Source: Candidatus Omnitrophota bacterium
Lineage (GTDB): Bacteria > Omnitrophota > Gorgyraeia > Gorgyraeales > Gorgyraeaceae
Direction of reading: 5' to 3'
DNA length: 61,949 nucleotides
Assembly: GCA_018819285.1 (NCBI GenBank)
Contig: JAHJQM010000021.1
Coordinates: 1 to 61,949, forward strand
A program made the translations under genes and the position numbers. Position 1 is the stretch's first letter. The number at the start of each line of letters is the position of its first letter. Shown here piece by piece: positions 8,482 to 17,430 of the stretch. Under the pieces are notes generated by a model that was not told the DNA's origin, ran no database searches, and saw only the letters and a list, made by a program, of their open reading frames with translations.

Positions 8482-9696
8482 ATGCGAAATGTTTTGACGT
8501 TTATAATGGCTGGTGGAAAAGGAGAGAGGCTTTATCCGCTCACTAAAGACAGGACAAAGCCTGCAGTGCCTTTTGGAGGTATATATCGAATTATAGATTT
8601 TACGCTTTCAAACTGCATTAATTCAGGCCTTAGGAAAATTCATGTCCTTACCCAGTATAAATCTTATTCGCTTACAAGGCATATCTCAAGAGGATGGAAT
8701 GTTTTGAATGAAGAATTGGGCGAATATATAGACGCTATTCCTGCGCAGCAAAGGGTGGACGAACACTGGTATAAAGGCACAGCTGATTCGATTTACCAGA
8801 ATATATACGCGATCGAGGATGAGAAACCGGAATATGTGCTGATCCTAGCCGGAGACCATGTATATAAAATGAATTACATGGAGATGCTGGAGTTTCATAA
8901 AGAAAAGAAAGCAGATCTCACTATAAGCGTAATAGAAGTTCCAAAAGAAAAGGCAGGCGAATTCGGAGTATGCGAGATTGATGAAGATTTAAGGGTTAAA
9001 GACCTCATAGAAAAGCCAAAAAAACAAATTGAAAAAATAAGCGGTGGAAAATTTATATATGCCTCAATGGGTATTTACGTATTTAATACAGAGATTTTAG
9101 AGGAAATTCTGGAGAAAGATGCTTTAGATAAAGAGTCCACGCATGATTTTGCAAGAAATATTATTCCTAAGATGCTTTCTTCGAATAAGGTTTACGCATT
9201 CGATCTTAAAGATAAGGATGTGAGTCAACCTAAATACTGGAGGGACGTAGGAAGTATAGATGCGTATTTTGAGGCAAATATGGATTTAATCCAGGTGGTG
9301 CCTCCCATGAATCTGTATGAAAAGGAATGGCTTTTCAGGACATATCACGAACAGTATGGTCCTGCAAAAAGCGTATGGCTAGAAGAAGACACTAATAGAA
9401 TCGGTATGGCTTTAAATTCTATTATATCAAACGGCTGTATTATAAGCGGAGGCAGGGTCAAATCAAGCATTCTATCTCCTAATGTTAGGGTAAACAGTTT
9501 TTCGGAGGTCAATGATTCAATACTTATGGAAGGCGTAGATATAGGCAGATACGCTAAGGTTAAGAGGGCGATCATAGATAAAAATGTAAAGGTGCCGCAA
9601 AAGATGGAAATAGGGTATGATCTGGAAAAAGACAGGAAAAGATTTACTGTGACTGAGTCAGGAGTAGTGGTAATACCAAAAGGAATAGCGTTATAA
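8482..9696 (+). CDS. glgC: Glucose-1-phosphate adenylyltransferase
   Basis: Makes ADP-glucose from glucose-1-phosphate and ATP, the committed step of bacterial glycogen synthesis; 404 residues. The N-terminal nucleotidyltransferase domain has MAGGKGERLYPLT, TKPAVPFGG and GTADSIYQN. The catalytic LAGDHVYKM and YWRDVGSIDAY are present. A C-terminal left-handed beta-helix follows (residues about 300-404). The ATG at 8482 is chosen because the in-frame TTG at 8464 overlaps the -10 box. No other glycogen gene is in the window; the next gene follows directly. Confidence 0.95.
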   Translation: MRNVLTFIMAGGKGERLYPLTKDRTKPAVPFGGIYRIIDFTLSNCINSGLRKIHVLTQYKSYSLTRHISRGWNVLNEELGEYIDAIPAQQRVDEHWYKGTADSIYQNIYAIEDEKPEYVLILAGDHVYKMNYMEMLEFHKEKKADLTISVIEVPKEKAGEFGVCEIDEDLRVKDLIEKPKKQIEKISGGKFIYASMGIYVFNTEILEEILEKDALDKESTHDFARNIIPKMLSSNKVYAFDLKDKDVSQPKYWRDVGSIDAYFEANMDLIQVVPPMNLYEKEWLFRTYHEQYGPAKSVWLEEDTNRIGMALNSIISNGCIISGGRVKSSILSPNVRVNSFSEVNDSILMEGVDIGRYAKVKRAIIDKNVKVPQKMEIGYDLEKDRKRFTVTESGVVVIPKGIAL

Positions 9697-10146
9697 ATGA
9701 TAAGAAAAGCTACGATTGACGATATAAAGGATATTCAGGAGCTTATAAATTTTTATGCGAAAGCGGATCGCATGCTGCCTAGGTCATTAAATGAGCTATA
9801 TGAAAATATCAGAGATTTTTTTGTGTATGAAGATGCTGGAAAGATTTTAGGATGCTGCGGCCTTCATATTGCATGGGAGAATCTCGCAGAGGTAAAGTCT
9901 CTTGCAGTAAGCGAGACTAGCCAGAAAAAAGGTATAGGAATTATGCTTGTAAGAGAAGCTTTGGAAGATGCTAAAAAATTAAAAGTAAAGAGAGTTTTTG
10001 CTTTGACTTATGTGCCTTTATTTTTCGAGAAACTTGGATTTAAAAAAATAGAGCATTCAGAATTGCCGCATAAGATTTGGTCAGAATGCATCAAGTGCGT
10101 AAAATTCCCTGATTGCGCGGAAAACGCTTTAGCTTTAGATATTTAA
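9697..10146 (+). CDS. argA: GNAT acetyltransferase resembling short-form N-acetylglutamate synthase
   Basis: A single-domain GNAT protein of 149 residues, probably acetylating the amino group of glutamate with acetyl-CoA to start arginine synthesis. The acetyl-CoA loop is QKKGIG near residue 86. The family-like segments are MLPRSL, KSLAV, ALTYVP and the cysteine-containing LPHKIWSECIKC tail seen in short ArgA proteins. It starts immediately after the glgC stop and ends immediately before leuC. Because argJ is also present, it may be anaplerotic. Another GNAT substrate cannot be excluded. Confidence 0.7.
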   Translation: MIRKATIDDIKDIQELINFYAKADRMLPRSLNELYENIRDFFVYEDAGKILGCCGLHIAWENLAEVKSLAVSETSQKKGIGIMLVREALEDAKKLKVKRVFALTYVPLFFEKLGFKKIEHSELPHKIWSECIKCVKFPDCAENALALDI

Positions 10147-11409
10147 ATGGCTTATACAATTACTGAAAAGATATTACTGGCTCATACGGACAAGAAATCA
10201 ATCGCGCCCGGAGAGTTTATTTATGCAAAAATAGACCTGGCGCTTGGGAATGATATTACTGCGCCTATTGCCATACAGGAGTTTGAAGCAGTAGGGGCTA
10301 AAAAGGTATTTGATAGGCGCAAGATTGTGCTTGTGCCTGACCACTTTACGCCTGCGAAAGATAAAAAAAGCGCAGAGCAGGCAAAGATACTCAAGAATTT
10401 TTCTAAAAAGCACAAGATAGTTAATTATTTTGAAGTCGGCAGGATGGGCGTAGAGCATGCACTTTTACCTGAGATGGGACTTGTAGGGCCTGGAGATTTA
10501 ATTATAGGGGCGGATTCTCATACTTGCACATACGGCGCATTAGGCGCGTTTTCAACAGGCATTGGCTCAACTGATTTAGCAGCGGGTTTTATAACCGGAT
10601 GCGTGTGGCTTAAAGTACCTGAAACTATAAAGTTTGTATATAGCGGAAAATTAAAAGCATGGGTTGGCGGGAAAGATTTAATTTTGCACACCATTGGAGA
10701 TATTGGGGTTGATGGCGCTTTATACATGGCAATGGAATTCCAAGGAGAAGCCATAAAAGCGCTTCCTATGGACGATAGATTCGCGATGTGCAATATGGCA
10801 ATCGAAGCTGGCGGAAAATCAGGTATCATTGAACCAGATGAGGTTACGAAAAAATATATTAGAAGCGAAAGGAGAAACGTGAAAGGTGTATTTTATAAAA
10901 GTGACGAAGGCGCGAAATACTCTAAAGTGATAGAATATGATGTAAATAAAATTGAGCCGCAGGTTTCAGCTCCGCATTTACCGAGTAATTCCGGGCCTGT
11001 AAGTAAATTTAGAAAGGTAAATATAGACCAATCAGTTATTGGCTCATGCACAAATGGAAGGATTTCTGACTTCAGGATAGCTGCCAAGATTTTAAAAGGC
11101 AAAAAGGTAAACTCAAGGGTGCGGCTCATAGTTATTCCTGCAACTCAAAAGGTTTATTCCCAGGCAATTAAAGAAGGCCTGGCGGATATTTTTTTAAAAG
11201 CAGGAGGCTTATTTTCAACCCCAAGCTGCGGACCATGCCTCGGAGGGCATCTGGGAATACTTGCAAGCGGAGAAAAAGCCATTGCTACTACAAATAGGAA
11301 TTTCAGAGGCAGGATGGGCCATCCTGACAGCGAGGTGTATTTGTCAAATCCAGCAGTAGCTGCAGCGAGCGCAATAAAAGGAAGGATTGCACATCCAGAA
11401 GAAGTTTAA
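10147..11409 (+). CDS. leuC: 3-isopropylmalate dehydratase large subunit
   Basis: Aconitase-family [4Fe-4S] enzyme isomerising 2- to 3-isopropylmalate in leucine synthesis with LeuD; 420 residues, as in the two-subunit LeuC/HacA type. Cluster ligands are visible as Cys301 in GSCTNGR and Cys361/Cys364 in CGPCLGG. GADSHT and GALGAFSTG motifs are in the N-terminal half. The start abuts the argA-like stop. A homoaconitase or aconitase role is possible in this family, but the adjacent leuD and leuB favour leucine synthesis. Confidence 0.9.
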   Translation: MAYTITEKILLAHTDKKSIAPGEFIYAKIDLALGNDITAPIAIQEFEAVGAKKVFDRRKIVLVPDHFTPAKDKKSAEQAKILKNFSKKHKIVNYFEVGRMGVEHALLPEMGLVGPGDLIIGADSHTCTYGALGAFSTGIGSTDLAAGFITGCVWLKVPETIKFVYSGKLKAWVGGKDLILHTIGDIGVDGALYMAMEFQGEAIKALPMDDRFAMCNMAIEAGGKSGIIEPDEVTKKYIRSERRNVKGVFYKSDEGAKYSKVIEYDVNKIEPQVSAPHLPSNSGPVSKFRKVNIDQSVIGSCTNGRISDFRIAAKILKGKKVNSRVRLIVIPATQKVYSQAIKEGLADIFLKAGGLFSTPSCGPCLGGHLGILASGEKAIATTNRNFRGRMGHPDSEVYLSNPAVAAASAIKGRIAHPEEV

Positions 11410-11412
11410 TAA

Positions 11413-11462
11413 CCTGTCCACCCCGTAGGTGGCCAAGCTTGGCCACCTACGGGGTGGACAGG
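11413..11462. repeat. Perfect 50-bp palindrome between leuC and leuD
   Basis: The sequence equals its own reverse complement over all 50 bases with no spacer; the centre is AAGCTT at 11435-11440. It starts 3 nt after the leuC stop, and the leuD ribosome-binding site (CAGGAG) begins right at its end. Confidence 0.95.
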
Positions 11463-11473
11463 CAGGAGTATAT

Positions 11474-11977
11474 ATGAAGTTTAAAGGCAAGGTCTGGAAA
11501 TTCAAGGATGATGTGAATACAGATGAGATAATTCCTGCGAGGTACCTGAGCACTACTGATCCAAAGGAATTAGGAGATCATTGCATGGAGGATATTGATC
11601 CCCAGTTTTCAAAAAAGATTTCCAGGGGTGATATAATAGTTGCAGGCAAGAATTTCGGTTGTGGTTCTTCTAGGGAGCATGCGCAAATTTCAATAAAAGG
11701 CGCAGGTATTTCGTGCGTAATTGCAGAAAGTTTTGCCAGGATATTTTTAAGGAATGCAATCAATATGGGCTTGCCTATATTGGAGATTAAAGACATAAGA
11801 GGAATAAAGGAAGGGGATTATTTAGAAGTAGATTTAAATACAGGCTCTATTTTGAGCCTGACAGAACATAAGGGATACAAGGCGAAGCCGCTCCCAAAAT
11901 TTATACAGGAAATAATCCGCTCAGGCGGGCTTTTAAAATGGATTAGAAAGAGAGGAATGGCAAGATGCGCAAGATAG
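11474..11977 (+). CDS. leuD: 3-isopropylmalate dehydratase small subunit
   Basis: Swivelling small subunit of isopropylmalate isomerase, partner of LeuC; 167 residues. The family motifs [11 protein letters not shown] and [13 protein letters not shown] are present near residues 16 and 58. The ATG at 11474 has CAGGAG 6 nt upstream, right after the 50-bp palindrome. Upstream in-frame codons lie inside the palindrome and are excluded. The 3' end overlaps leuB by 13 nt. Confidence 0.93.
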   Translation: MKFKGKVWKFKDDVNTDEIIPARYLSTTDPKELGDHCMEDIDPQFSKKISRGDIIVAGKNFGCGSSREHAQISIKGAGISCVIAESFARIFLRNAINMGLPILEIKDIRGIKEGDYLEVDLNTGSILSLTEHKGYKAKPLPKFIQEIIRSGGLLKWIRKRGMARCAR

Positions 11978-13014
11978 CGATAATAGGAGGAGACGGAACA
12001 GGCCCTGAGGTTGTAAGAGAAGGTTTGAAGGTATTGGCTGCTGTAAGTCAAAAAGCGAGTTTTAAATATGAAACAGTGGATTATGATTTAGGCGGAGCTA
12101 GATATTTAAAAACAAAAGAACTTGTGCCAGATTCTGTTTTAAAGGAATTAGAAAAGATGGACGCTATATTTCTCGGCGCAATAGGCCATCCAGATGTCAA
12201 GCCGGGCATACTGGAACAAGGCATTCTTTTAAAACTCAGATTTTCCCTGGATCAATATATTAATTTAAGACCTGTAAAGCTTTATAGCGCTGATTTTTGC
12301 CCTTTGAAAGATAAAAAACCAGAAGATATTGATTTTGTCGTGGTGAGAGAAAATTCAGAAGGTCTTTATAAAGGGCTCGGAGAATTTCAGAAAAAGGGCA
12401 CCAAAGACGAAGTTGCGATTCAGATTTCTCATAACACAAGAAAAGGCGTTGAGCGTTGCATCAGGTACGCATTTGAATATACAAAGAAGAGAAATAAGGA
12501 TAAAAAATTAACGCTTTGCGGGAAGACAAATGTCCTTACATTTGCCTGGGACCTATGGCAAAGGACATTTAATGAAGTAGCCAAAGAGTATAAAGACATA
12601 ACTACTGACTACGCTCATGTGGATGCTACTACAATGTGGTTCGTAAAGAACCCGGAGTGGTTTGATGTAATCGTGACCGATAATATGTTTGGAGATATTA
12701 TTACTGATTTAGGCGCAATGATCCAAGGCGGAATGGGAATTGCAGCAGGTGGAAATATAAACCCGGAAGGCGTTTCAATGTTTGAGCCTATAGGCGGTTC
12801 AGCCCCTAAATACACAGGCAAAAATATAATCAATCCTCTGGCAGCTATCTCGGCAGTTGGTATGTTGCTGGAAAATTTAAGAGAAGATAAAGCTGCAAAA
12901 CAGGTAGAAGATGCTGTTATAAAAGTAGCGAAGACTAAATTAAAATCATTAGCAGCAGGAAAAATGGGGTATTCGACAACAGAGGTGGGGGACTTAGTAG
13001 TAAAAAACTTATAA
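11965..13014 (+). CDS. leuB: 3-isopropylmalate dehydrogenase (isocitrate/isopropylmalate family)
   Basis: NAD-dependent oxidative decarboxylase of 3-isopropylmalate; 349 residues. It shows GGDGTGPEV at the N-terminus, the substrate arginines in LRFSLDQYINLRPVKL and the metal-binding TDNMFGDIITDLGA motif near residue 235. GSAPKYTGKNIINP binds the nucleotide. It overlaps leuD by 13 nt, supporting a leuC-leuD-leuB unit. Isocitrate or homoisocitrate dehydrogenase activity is the alternative within this family. Confidence 0.88.
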   Translation: MRKIAIIGGDGTGPEVVREGLKVLAAVSQKASFKYETVDYDLGGARYLKTKELVPDSVLKELEKMDAIFLGAIGHPDVKPGILEQGILLKLRFSLDQYINLRPVKLYSADFCPLKDKKPEDIDFVVVRENSEGLYKGLGEFQKKGTKDEVAIQISHNTRKGVERCIRYAFEYTKKRNKDKKLTLCGKTNVLTFAWDLWQRTFNEVAKEYKDITTDYAHVDATTMWFVKNPEWFDVIVTDNMFGDIITDLGAMIQGGMGIAAGGNINPEGVSMFEPIGGSAPKYTGKNIINPLAAISAVGMLLENLREDKAAKQVEDAVIKVAKTKLKSLAAGKMGYSTTEVGDLVVKNL

Positions 13015-13024
13015 AATAATATAT

Positions 13025-13059
13025 AAGTTGACACTTTAACATTGTCAAAGTGTCAACTT
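13025..13059. repeat. F1 palindrome, copy 2
   Basis: A 35-nt hairpin between leuB and asd with CACTTT/AAAGTG in the stem where copy 1 has CACTCT/AGAGTG, a compensated change. The asd ribosome-binding site follows at 13070. Confidence 0.9.
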
Positions 13060-13077
13060 ATATTGATAAGGGGAAAT

Positions 13078-14100
13078 ATGAGCAAAAAATATAATGTTGC
13101 AGTTGTAGGGGTTGGGGTGGTTGGGATAGAAATGCTGAGAGTTTTAAAAGAGAGGCATTTTCCTGTTGGTAAATTAAACGTTTTAGCGCGTTCAGCTAGG
13201 AATATAAATGTAGATGGCGCTACGTATCCCGTGCAGGCAATTTCTAACGAAGCCTTTGAAGGGATAAATATCGCTTTATTTGCAGGGACTGAAGGCGAAA
13301 AAGGCGCAGCTACCACTTATGCCAATGAGGCAGTAAAAAGAGGCGCTATTGTAATTGATAATGGCGCTGATTTCAGAATGGATCCAAAGGTGCCCCTTGT
13401 AGTGCCGGAAGTTAATGCTAAAGACGTAAAGAAACATAAAGGCATAATAGCAAATCCGAATTGTTCTACTATACAGATGGTAGTTGCATTATGGCCTATT
13501 TATAAAAAAGCAGGCCTGAAAAGAGTGATTGTAACCACCCTTCAGGCTTCATCTGGCGCGGGCAAATCAGCTGTTGAACAATTGAAAGAGGAGAATTCAA
13601 AGATCGCAGAAAGCGGGTATATTAATGTGCAGGTTAATATGGAAAATAAAGCTATGCCCCAGCAACTGGCGTATAATGTGTTTCCTCATATAGGAGGGTT
13701 CAGCGATTCTGACTATACAAGCGAAGAATGGAAATTAGTCAAAGAAACTCATAAAATTATGCATGATGATAAAATAAATATTTCCGCAACTACTATTAGG
13801 GTACCTGTAAGGACAGGACATTCTGAAGCAGTTTATGTTGAAACCGATAAATTTATTTTGCCCGAAGAGGTTAAGGATATTTTTTCCAAATCCAGCGGGA
13901 TAATCCTCGTAGACGATCCTCAAAACAACCTGTATCCTATGCCAAAGGATACAGAAGGCAGGGATGAGGTTTTTATAGGACGCATAAGAAAAGACCCGTT
14001 TGTGAAAAATGGACTGTGGCTTTGGGTAGTGGCTGATAACCTGCGCAAAGGCGCTGCTACAAACGCTGTGCAGATCGCGGAATGCGTAATATCAAACTAA
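13078..14100 (+). CDS. asd: Aspartate-semialdehyde dehydrogenase
   Basis: Reduces aspartyl phosphate to aspartate semialdehyde, the branch point to lysine/diaminopimelate, threonine and methionine; 340 residues. Catalytic Cys129 lies in NPNCSTIQ and the catalytic His in RVPVRTGHSE. The nucleotide loop is GVGVVG near the N-terminus. The ATG at 13078 follows AAGGGGAA; the upstream in-frame TTG lies inside the F1 hairpin and is rejected. It supplies dapA, which sits 19 kb downstream. It overlaps truA by 19 nt. Confidence 0.96.
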   Translation: MSKKYNVAVVGVGVVGIEMLRVLKERHFPVGKLNVLARSARNINVDGATYPVQAISNEAFEGINIALFAGTEGEKGAATTYANEAVKRGAIVIDNGADFRMDPKVPLVVPEVNAKDVKKHKGIIANPNCSTIQMVVALWPIYKKAGLKRVIVTTLQASSGAGKSAVEQLKEENSKIAESGYINVQVNMENKAMPQQLAYNVFPHIGGFSDSDYTSEEWKLVKETHKIMHDDKINISATTIRVPVRTGHSEAVYVETDKFILPEEVKDIFSKSSGIILVDDPQNNLYPMPKDTEGRDEVFIGRIRKDPFVKNGLWLWVVADNLRKGAATNAVQIAECVISN

Positions 14101-14825
14101 TAATTGAATATGATGGCTCTGGGTTTAACGGCTGGCAGGCGCAGGTTCAAGGCAAGAGATTAAGAACCATACAGGAAGAAATAGAAAAAGCAGGTAAAAG
14201 GCTTTTCGGAAAAAATATTTCTCTTACAGGCTCATCCAGGACAGATGCAGGCGTTCACGCAAAAGCCCATGTTGCAAATTTCAGAATAATTTCAAATCTC
14301 CCTCTTAATAATATTATAAATGGCTTGAATAGTTTTTTGCCGTGGTCTATCTCGATAATTTCCGCAGAGGACGTAGAGCTAAAATTTCATTCCAGAAAGG
14401 ATTCTAAATGGAAAATATATAAATATACAATACTAAGCAGAAGAGTAAGGTCGCCTCTATTTTCGAAATACGCCGCATTTGTGCCATATGACCTGGATAT
14501 AGCTGCCATGAAGAAGGCATCCAAATATCTTATAGGAAGAAAAGATTTCAAGTCTTTTCAGACAGCCGATAAACAGAAAAGAGTTTCGATCAGGACTGTT
14601 AAAAAAATACAGATAATTTCCAATCTCCCGATAATAGATATTTACATTCAGGCAGACGGTTTTTTGTATAATATGGCGCGTAATATTGTAGGTACTTTGA
14701 TTGAAGTCGGAAGGGGCAGGTTTAAGCCTGAACAGGTAAGAGAGATCCTTGCGAAAAGACATAGATCTAGCGCCGGGCAGACTGCGCCTGCAAAAGGCCT
14801 GTGCCTTGAAAGGGTATTTTATTAA
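14082..14825 (+). CDS. truA: tRNA pseudouridine(38-40) synthase
   Basis: Converts uridines 38-40 of the tRNA anticodon arm to pseudouridine; 247 residues. Catalytic Asp55 is in SSRTDAGVHA. YDGSGFNGWQAQ at the N-terminus and FLYNMARNIVGTL near residue 200 are TruA signatures. It overlaps the end of asd by 19 nt in another frame and shares its last base with the next gene's start region, so the cluster is tightly coupled. Confidence 0.95.
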   Translation: MRNIKLIIEYDGSGFNGWQAQVQGKRLRTIQEEIEKAGKRLFGKNISLTGSSRTDAGVHAKAHVANFRIISNLPLNNIINGLNSFLPWSISIISAEDVELKFHSRKDSKWKIYKYTILSRRVRSPLFSKYAAFVPYDLDIAAMKKASKYLIGRKDFKSFQTADKQKRVSIRTVKKIQIISNLPIIDIYIQADGFLYNMARNIVGTLIEVGRGRFKPEQVREILAKRHRSSAGQTAPAKGLCLERVFY

Positions 14826-15373
14826 TGGGGTATGAAATCGCTTTAAAAAAGGCATGGGATGCGGTTCAGGATGCTGGCATAAAACAGCAGTATCTTAAAT
14901 TCCTGAACGATGAGTATGAAATAGATTATGCAGAGAAGAATATCATTTCTATGTCATGCAATGCTCCTGCCAAAGATTTTTATAAATTATTGTTGCTTCA
15001 TTACATAGCAAACGAGAATAAGGTATTGAGGCTAAAACGCGATGAGTGGATATCCTTCAAAGAAATGGACGGAGGAGAGGTGTATTTTCCCGCGTTTAAA
15101 AAAAGAGCCATAGAACCTGTTCTGAAAAAATACGGAGACAACCCCTCCAGTTTATTTGAACGCTACAAATATTTTAATGCAGAAAAAATAGACACAGGCA
15201 CTGCGGCTATATCAATAAGCGCTTTTCCAAAAATAAAAGTAGTTATTGTACTCTGGGCTGAAGACGATGAATTCTCCGCAGACTGCAACATGCTCTTTAA
15301 CCCTGAGATAAAAGAAATCCTGCCTACGGAAGACGTAGCTGTACTGGGCGGTATAATCGCTTCTTTGCTGTAA
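14825..15373 (+). CDS. DUF3786-like protein of unknown function
   Basis: 182 residues, no signal peptide or membrane segment, probably cytosolic. The middle YFPAFKKRAIEP segment and the C-terminal half (ISAFPKIKVVIVLWAEDDEF) match what I recall of DUF3786, a family found in anaerobes and associated with corrinoid or one-carbon proteins in some genomes. That context is absent here. The ATG overlaps the truA stop by one base. Its own stop codon (15371-15373) is part of an F1 hairpin. Confidence 0.6.
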   Translation: MGYEIALKKAWDAVQDAGIKQQYLKFLNDEYEIDYAEKNIISMSCNAPAKDFYKLLLLHYIANENKVLRLKRDEWISFKEMDGGEVYFPAFKKRAIEPVLKKYGDNPSSLFERYKYFNAEKIDTGTAAISISAFPKIKVVIVLWAEDDEFSADCNMLFNPEIKEILPTEDVAVLGGIIASLL

Positions 15374-15406
15374 GTTGACAAACTGACATTGTCAGAGTGT
15401 CAACTT
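15372..15406. repeat. F1 palindrome, copy 3
   Basis: A 35-nt hairpin overlapping the stop codon of the DUF3786-like gene. The arms match at 14 of 16 positions, with a two-base internal mismatch, making it the least perfect copy. The following ribosome-binding site is AGGTGG at 15415. Confidence 0.85.
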
Positions 15407-15425
15407 TGAAAGGCAGGTGGCACGC

Positions 15426-16325
15426 ATGGACAAGGTTTTTTATGAAGTGGATCCGTTTAACAGGCTGATTATTAGGCCGGCTGACAGGCGTTCAAGGGTT
15501 AAAAAATTCCGCCAAGTAGCGCATGGGAGATTTATTGTGGATTCAGGCAATAATCTTTCCTATGAGGTGAATAAATCTCAAGGATTAGACATCCCGCAGA
15601 AGATAGGATTTTCAGGTAAATATTCTTTAGATAAAAAGCATAAGTTAGTTTTTACTCTAAATAAATGGAATAATCAGTGTGAAGGTAACAGGCTTACCCT
15701 GAAGGCTAAAATAATAGACGCAAAAAGTAATGAGGTCGCATTTTTAATAAATTCAAAAGCAAGTGAAAGTAAAGGATTAAGCTATATAATGAAACTTTAT
15801 GGTTCATGGCAGGCTGATAAACATAACAGGTTGACTTTTGGGATTGAACGGGATAGAGGCGATGCAGACAGCCTTGTTTTATCAGGGGCGTGGGAAATAA
15901 ATAAAAATAACGAAATGGTCTACAGGTATGGAAAAGAACCCAAGGTTATTGCCTTCAGGGGTTCTTGGGATATTTCAGACAAGCATAGAATCAGTTATGT
16001 CCTGGATAAGAAAATTAATTCAGGGTTTAATTTCAAATCTTCTCTAGGTACAATGGTTTTGAAAGGAAAAGAAAAATCTTTGGCATTTGATGTGGGCATA
16101 GGAATATCTAAAGCTAAAAAATTAAAAAGAAAGATTATTTTGTCTGGCAGGTGGAAAATAGCTAGAGATAAAGAACTAATCTTGGAAACAGCTGATATTA
16201 AAAAAGGCGGAGTAAGATTAAAACTTACAAAAGAAATGTTTGACAGACAGGGCATGGCTTATATAGAATCTATAGTTAAAGAGAAAGAGCGTTATATAGG
16301 AGGCGGCGTAGCCTTCAAATGGTGA
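15426..16325 (+). CDS. Beta-repeat protein of unknown function
   Basis: 299 residues with no signal peptide or hydrophobic helix. I do not recognise the family. At least five imperfect repeats start with G-x-[WY] and continue as alternating hydrophilic and hydrophobic residues: GKYSLDKKHKLVF, GSWQADKHNRLTF, GAWEINKNNEMVY, GSWDISDKHRISY and GRWKIARDKELIL. This predicts stacked beta hairpins. The sequence is Lys-rich. The ATG at 15426 has AGGTGG at a good distance, better than the GTG at 15417. It lies 12 nt before the EF-hand gene, so it may belong to the same surface-structure unit. Confidence 0.7.
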   Translation: MDKVFYEVDPFNRLIIRPADRRSRVKKFRQVAHGRFIVDSGNNLSYEVNKSQGLDIPQKIGFSGKYSLDKKHKLVFTLNKWNNQCEGNRLTLKAKIIDAKSNEVAFLINSKASESKGLSYIMKLYGSWQADKHNRLTFGIERDRGDADSLVLSGAWEINKNNEMVYRYGKEPKVIAFRGSWDISDKHRISYVLDKKINSGFNFKSSLGTMVLKGKEKSLAFDVGIGISKAKKLKRKIILSGRWKIARDKELILETADIKKGGVRLKLTKEMFDRQGMAYIESIVKEKERYIGGGVAFKW

Positions 16326-16337
16326 AAGGGGGATAGG

Positions 16338-16973
16338 ATGAAAAAGGCAATGGTTTTATTATTAGGGTTGATTTTTATTGCTACAGTAGCAGAAGCTGGC
16401 CAGAAAGAAAAATTTAAACATCTAGATAAGAATAAAGATGGCTCTATAGATAAAAAAGAGATGCATATGAAGAAGGACTGGGAAGCTCATAAAAAAGAAA
16501 AGGCAAAAAATATTTTTAAAGAAGCAGATGTTAATAAAGATGGCATGGTTAGCGAATCTGAGATAAATAATTGGAAACCTACAAAGAAGGCGGACTCCTG
16601 GTGGAAGAAAAAAGCAGATACAAATAACGACGGAGTGGTGAGCGAAGGAGAAGTGGCAGCTTGGAAAAAACTTTGCAATGAAAAGATGGATTTAAACAAA
16701 GACGGTAAGATTGACCAGAACGAAAAAAGAAAATGCTGGATGCACGCTAAAAGCAAAGTGAATACCGCTATTGAAAAGAAATACGATACTAATCAAGACG
16801 GCTGGCTTCAAGAATCAGAAGTAAAAGAGATGTTGAAGGACAAGCGCGAATTAATAAAGACAAAAGGCAAGGCGAAAGCCGATACTGAGATTGAAAAAGG
16901 ATACGACGCCAACAATGACGGAGTTATAGATTCGAATGAGGCTGAGTCCATGAAAAAAGATGCTAATCTTTAA
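16338..16973 (+). CDS. Secreted EF-hand calcium-binding protein
   Basis: 211 residues with a clear signal peptide (basic MKK, hydrophobic core, AEA cleavage near residue 20). Six EF-hand loops can be read: DKNKDGSIDKKE, DVNKDGMVSESE, DTNNDGVVSEGE, DLNKDGKIDQNE, DTNQDGWLQESE and DANNDGVIDSNE. All keep Asp at loop position 1, Gly at 6 and Glu at 12. It is probably periplasmic or exported and binds calcium. Its last 14 nt overlap the first of three minor pilin genes, suggesting a link to pilus assembly; this is inference. Confidence 0.85.
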   Translation: MKKAMVLLLGLIFIATVAEAGQKEKFKHLDKNKDGSIDKKEMHMKKDWEAHKKEKAKNIFKEADVNKDGMVSESEINNWKPTKKADSWWKKKADTNNDGVVSEGEVAAWKKLCNEKMDLNKDGKIDQNEKRKCWMHAKSKVNTAIEKKYDTNQDGWLQESEVKEMLKDKRELIKTKGKAKADTEIEKGYDANNDGVIDSNEAESMKKDANL

Positions 16974-17430
16974 TAAGCCAGTAAAATATGAGCATGGGTT
17001 TACTCTGCTGGAGCTGATGATCTCCGTGAGCGTGCTTATCGTGGCGTTAGCTGGGCTCTTAGGAGTTTTTGCTCATCTTATATCACTTAATGAAAATTCC
17101 AGCAAACTTACTCTGGCTGTAGCTGCATGCCAGGCTAAACTGGAGGAAATCCGGAACTCAACTTTTTCTAATATCTACACAACTTATAATGGCGCAAGTT
17201 TTAACCCTCAAGGATTTGCTTCAAGCGAGGCAAAAGGCGCAATTTCAGTAAATAATTCTAATCCGAATCTGCTGCAGGTTTATATCAGCGTGTCATGGAG
17301 AACGCGTTCAAATAGAATCATAGGAGAAGATAGAAATCTTAATGGCGCATTGAATGCAGGAGAAGATTTGAATCTAAACAACAGGTTGGATTCACCTGGC
17401 CAGTTAGCAACCTTAATGGCTCAAAGATGA
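16960..17430 (+). CDS. Type IV prepilin-like protein (PilV/PulI-like) with EF-hand-like loop
   Basis: 156 residues. A short basic leader ends HG followed by FTLLELM, the prepilin peptidase site with Glu at mature position 5, then a hydrophobic helix (about 14-36). The sequence QAKLEEIRN after the helix resembles PilV-type minor pilins. Near the C-terminus DRNLNGALNAGE has the 12-residue spacing of a calcium EF-hand loop, followed by a second partial loop (DLNLNNRLD). It overlaps the EF-hand protein gene by 14 nt and the next pilin by 4 nt. Confidence 0.85.
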   Translation: MLIFNKPVKYEHGFTLLELMISVSVLIVALAGLLGVFAHLISLNENSSKLTLAVAACQAKLEEIRNSTFSNIYTTYNGASFNPQGFASSEAKGAISVNNSNPNLLQVYISVSWRTRSNRIIGEDRNLNGALNAGEDLNLNNRLDSPGQLATLMAQR

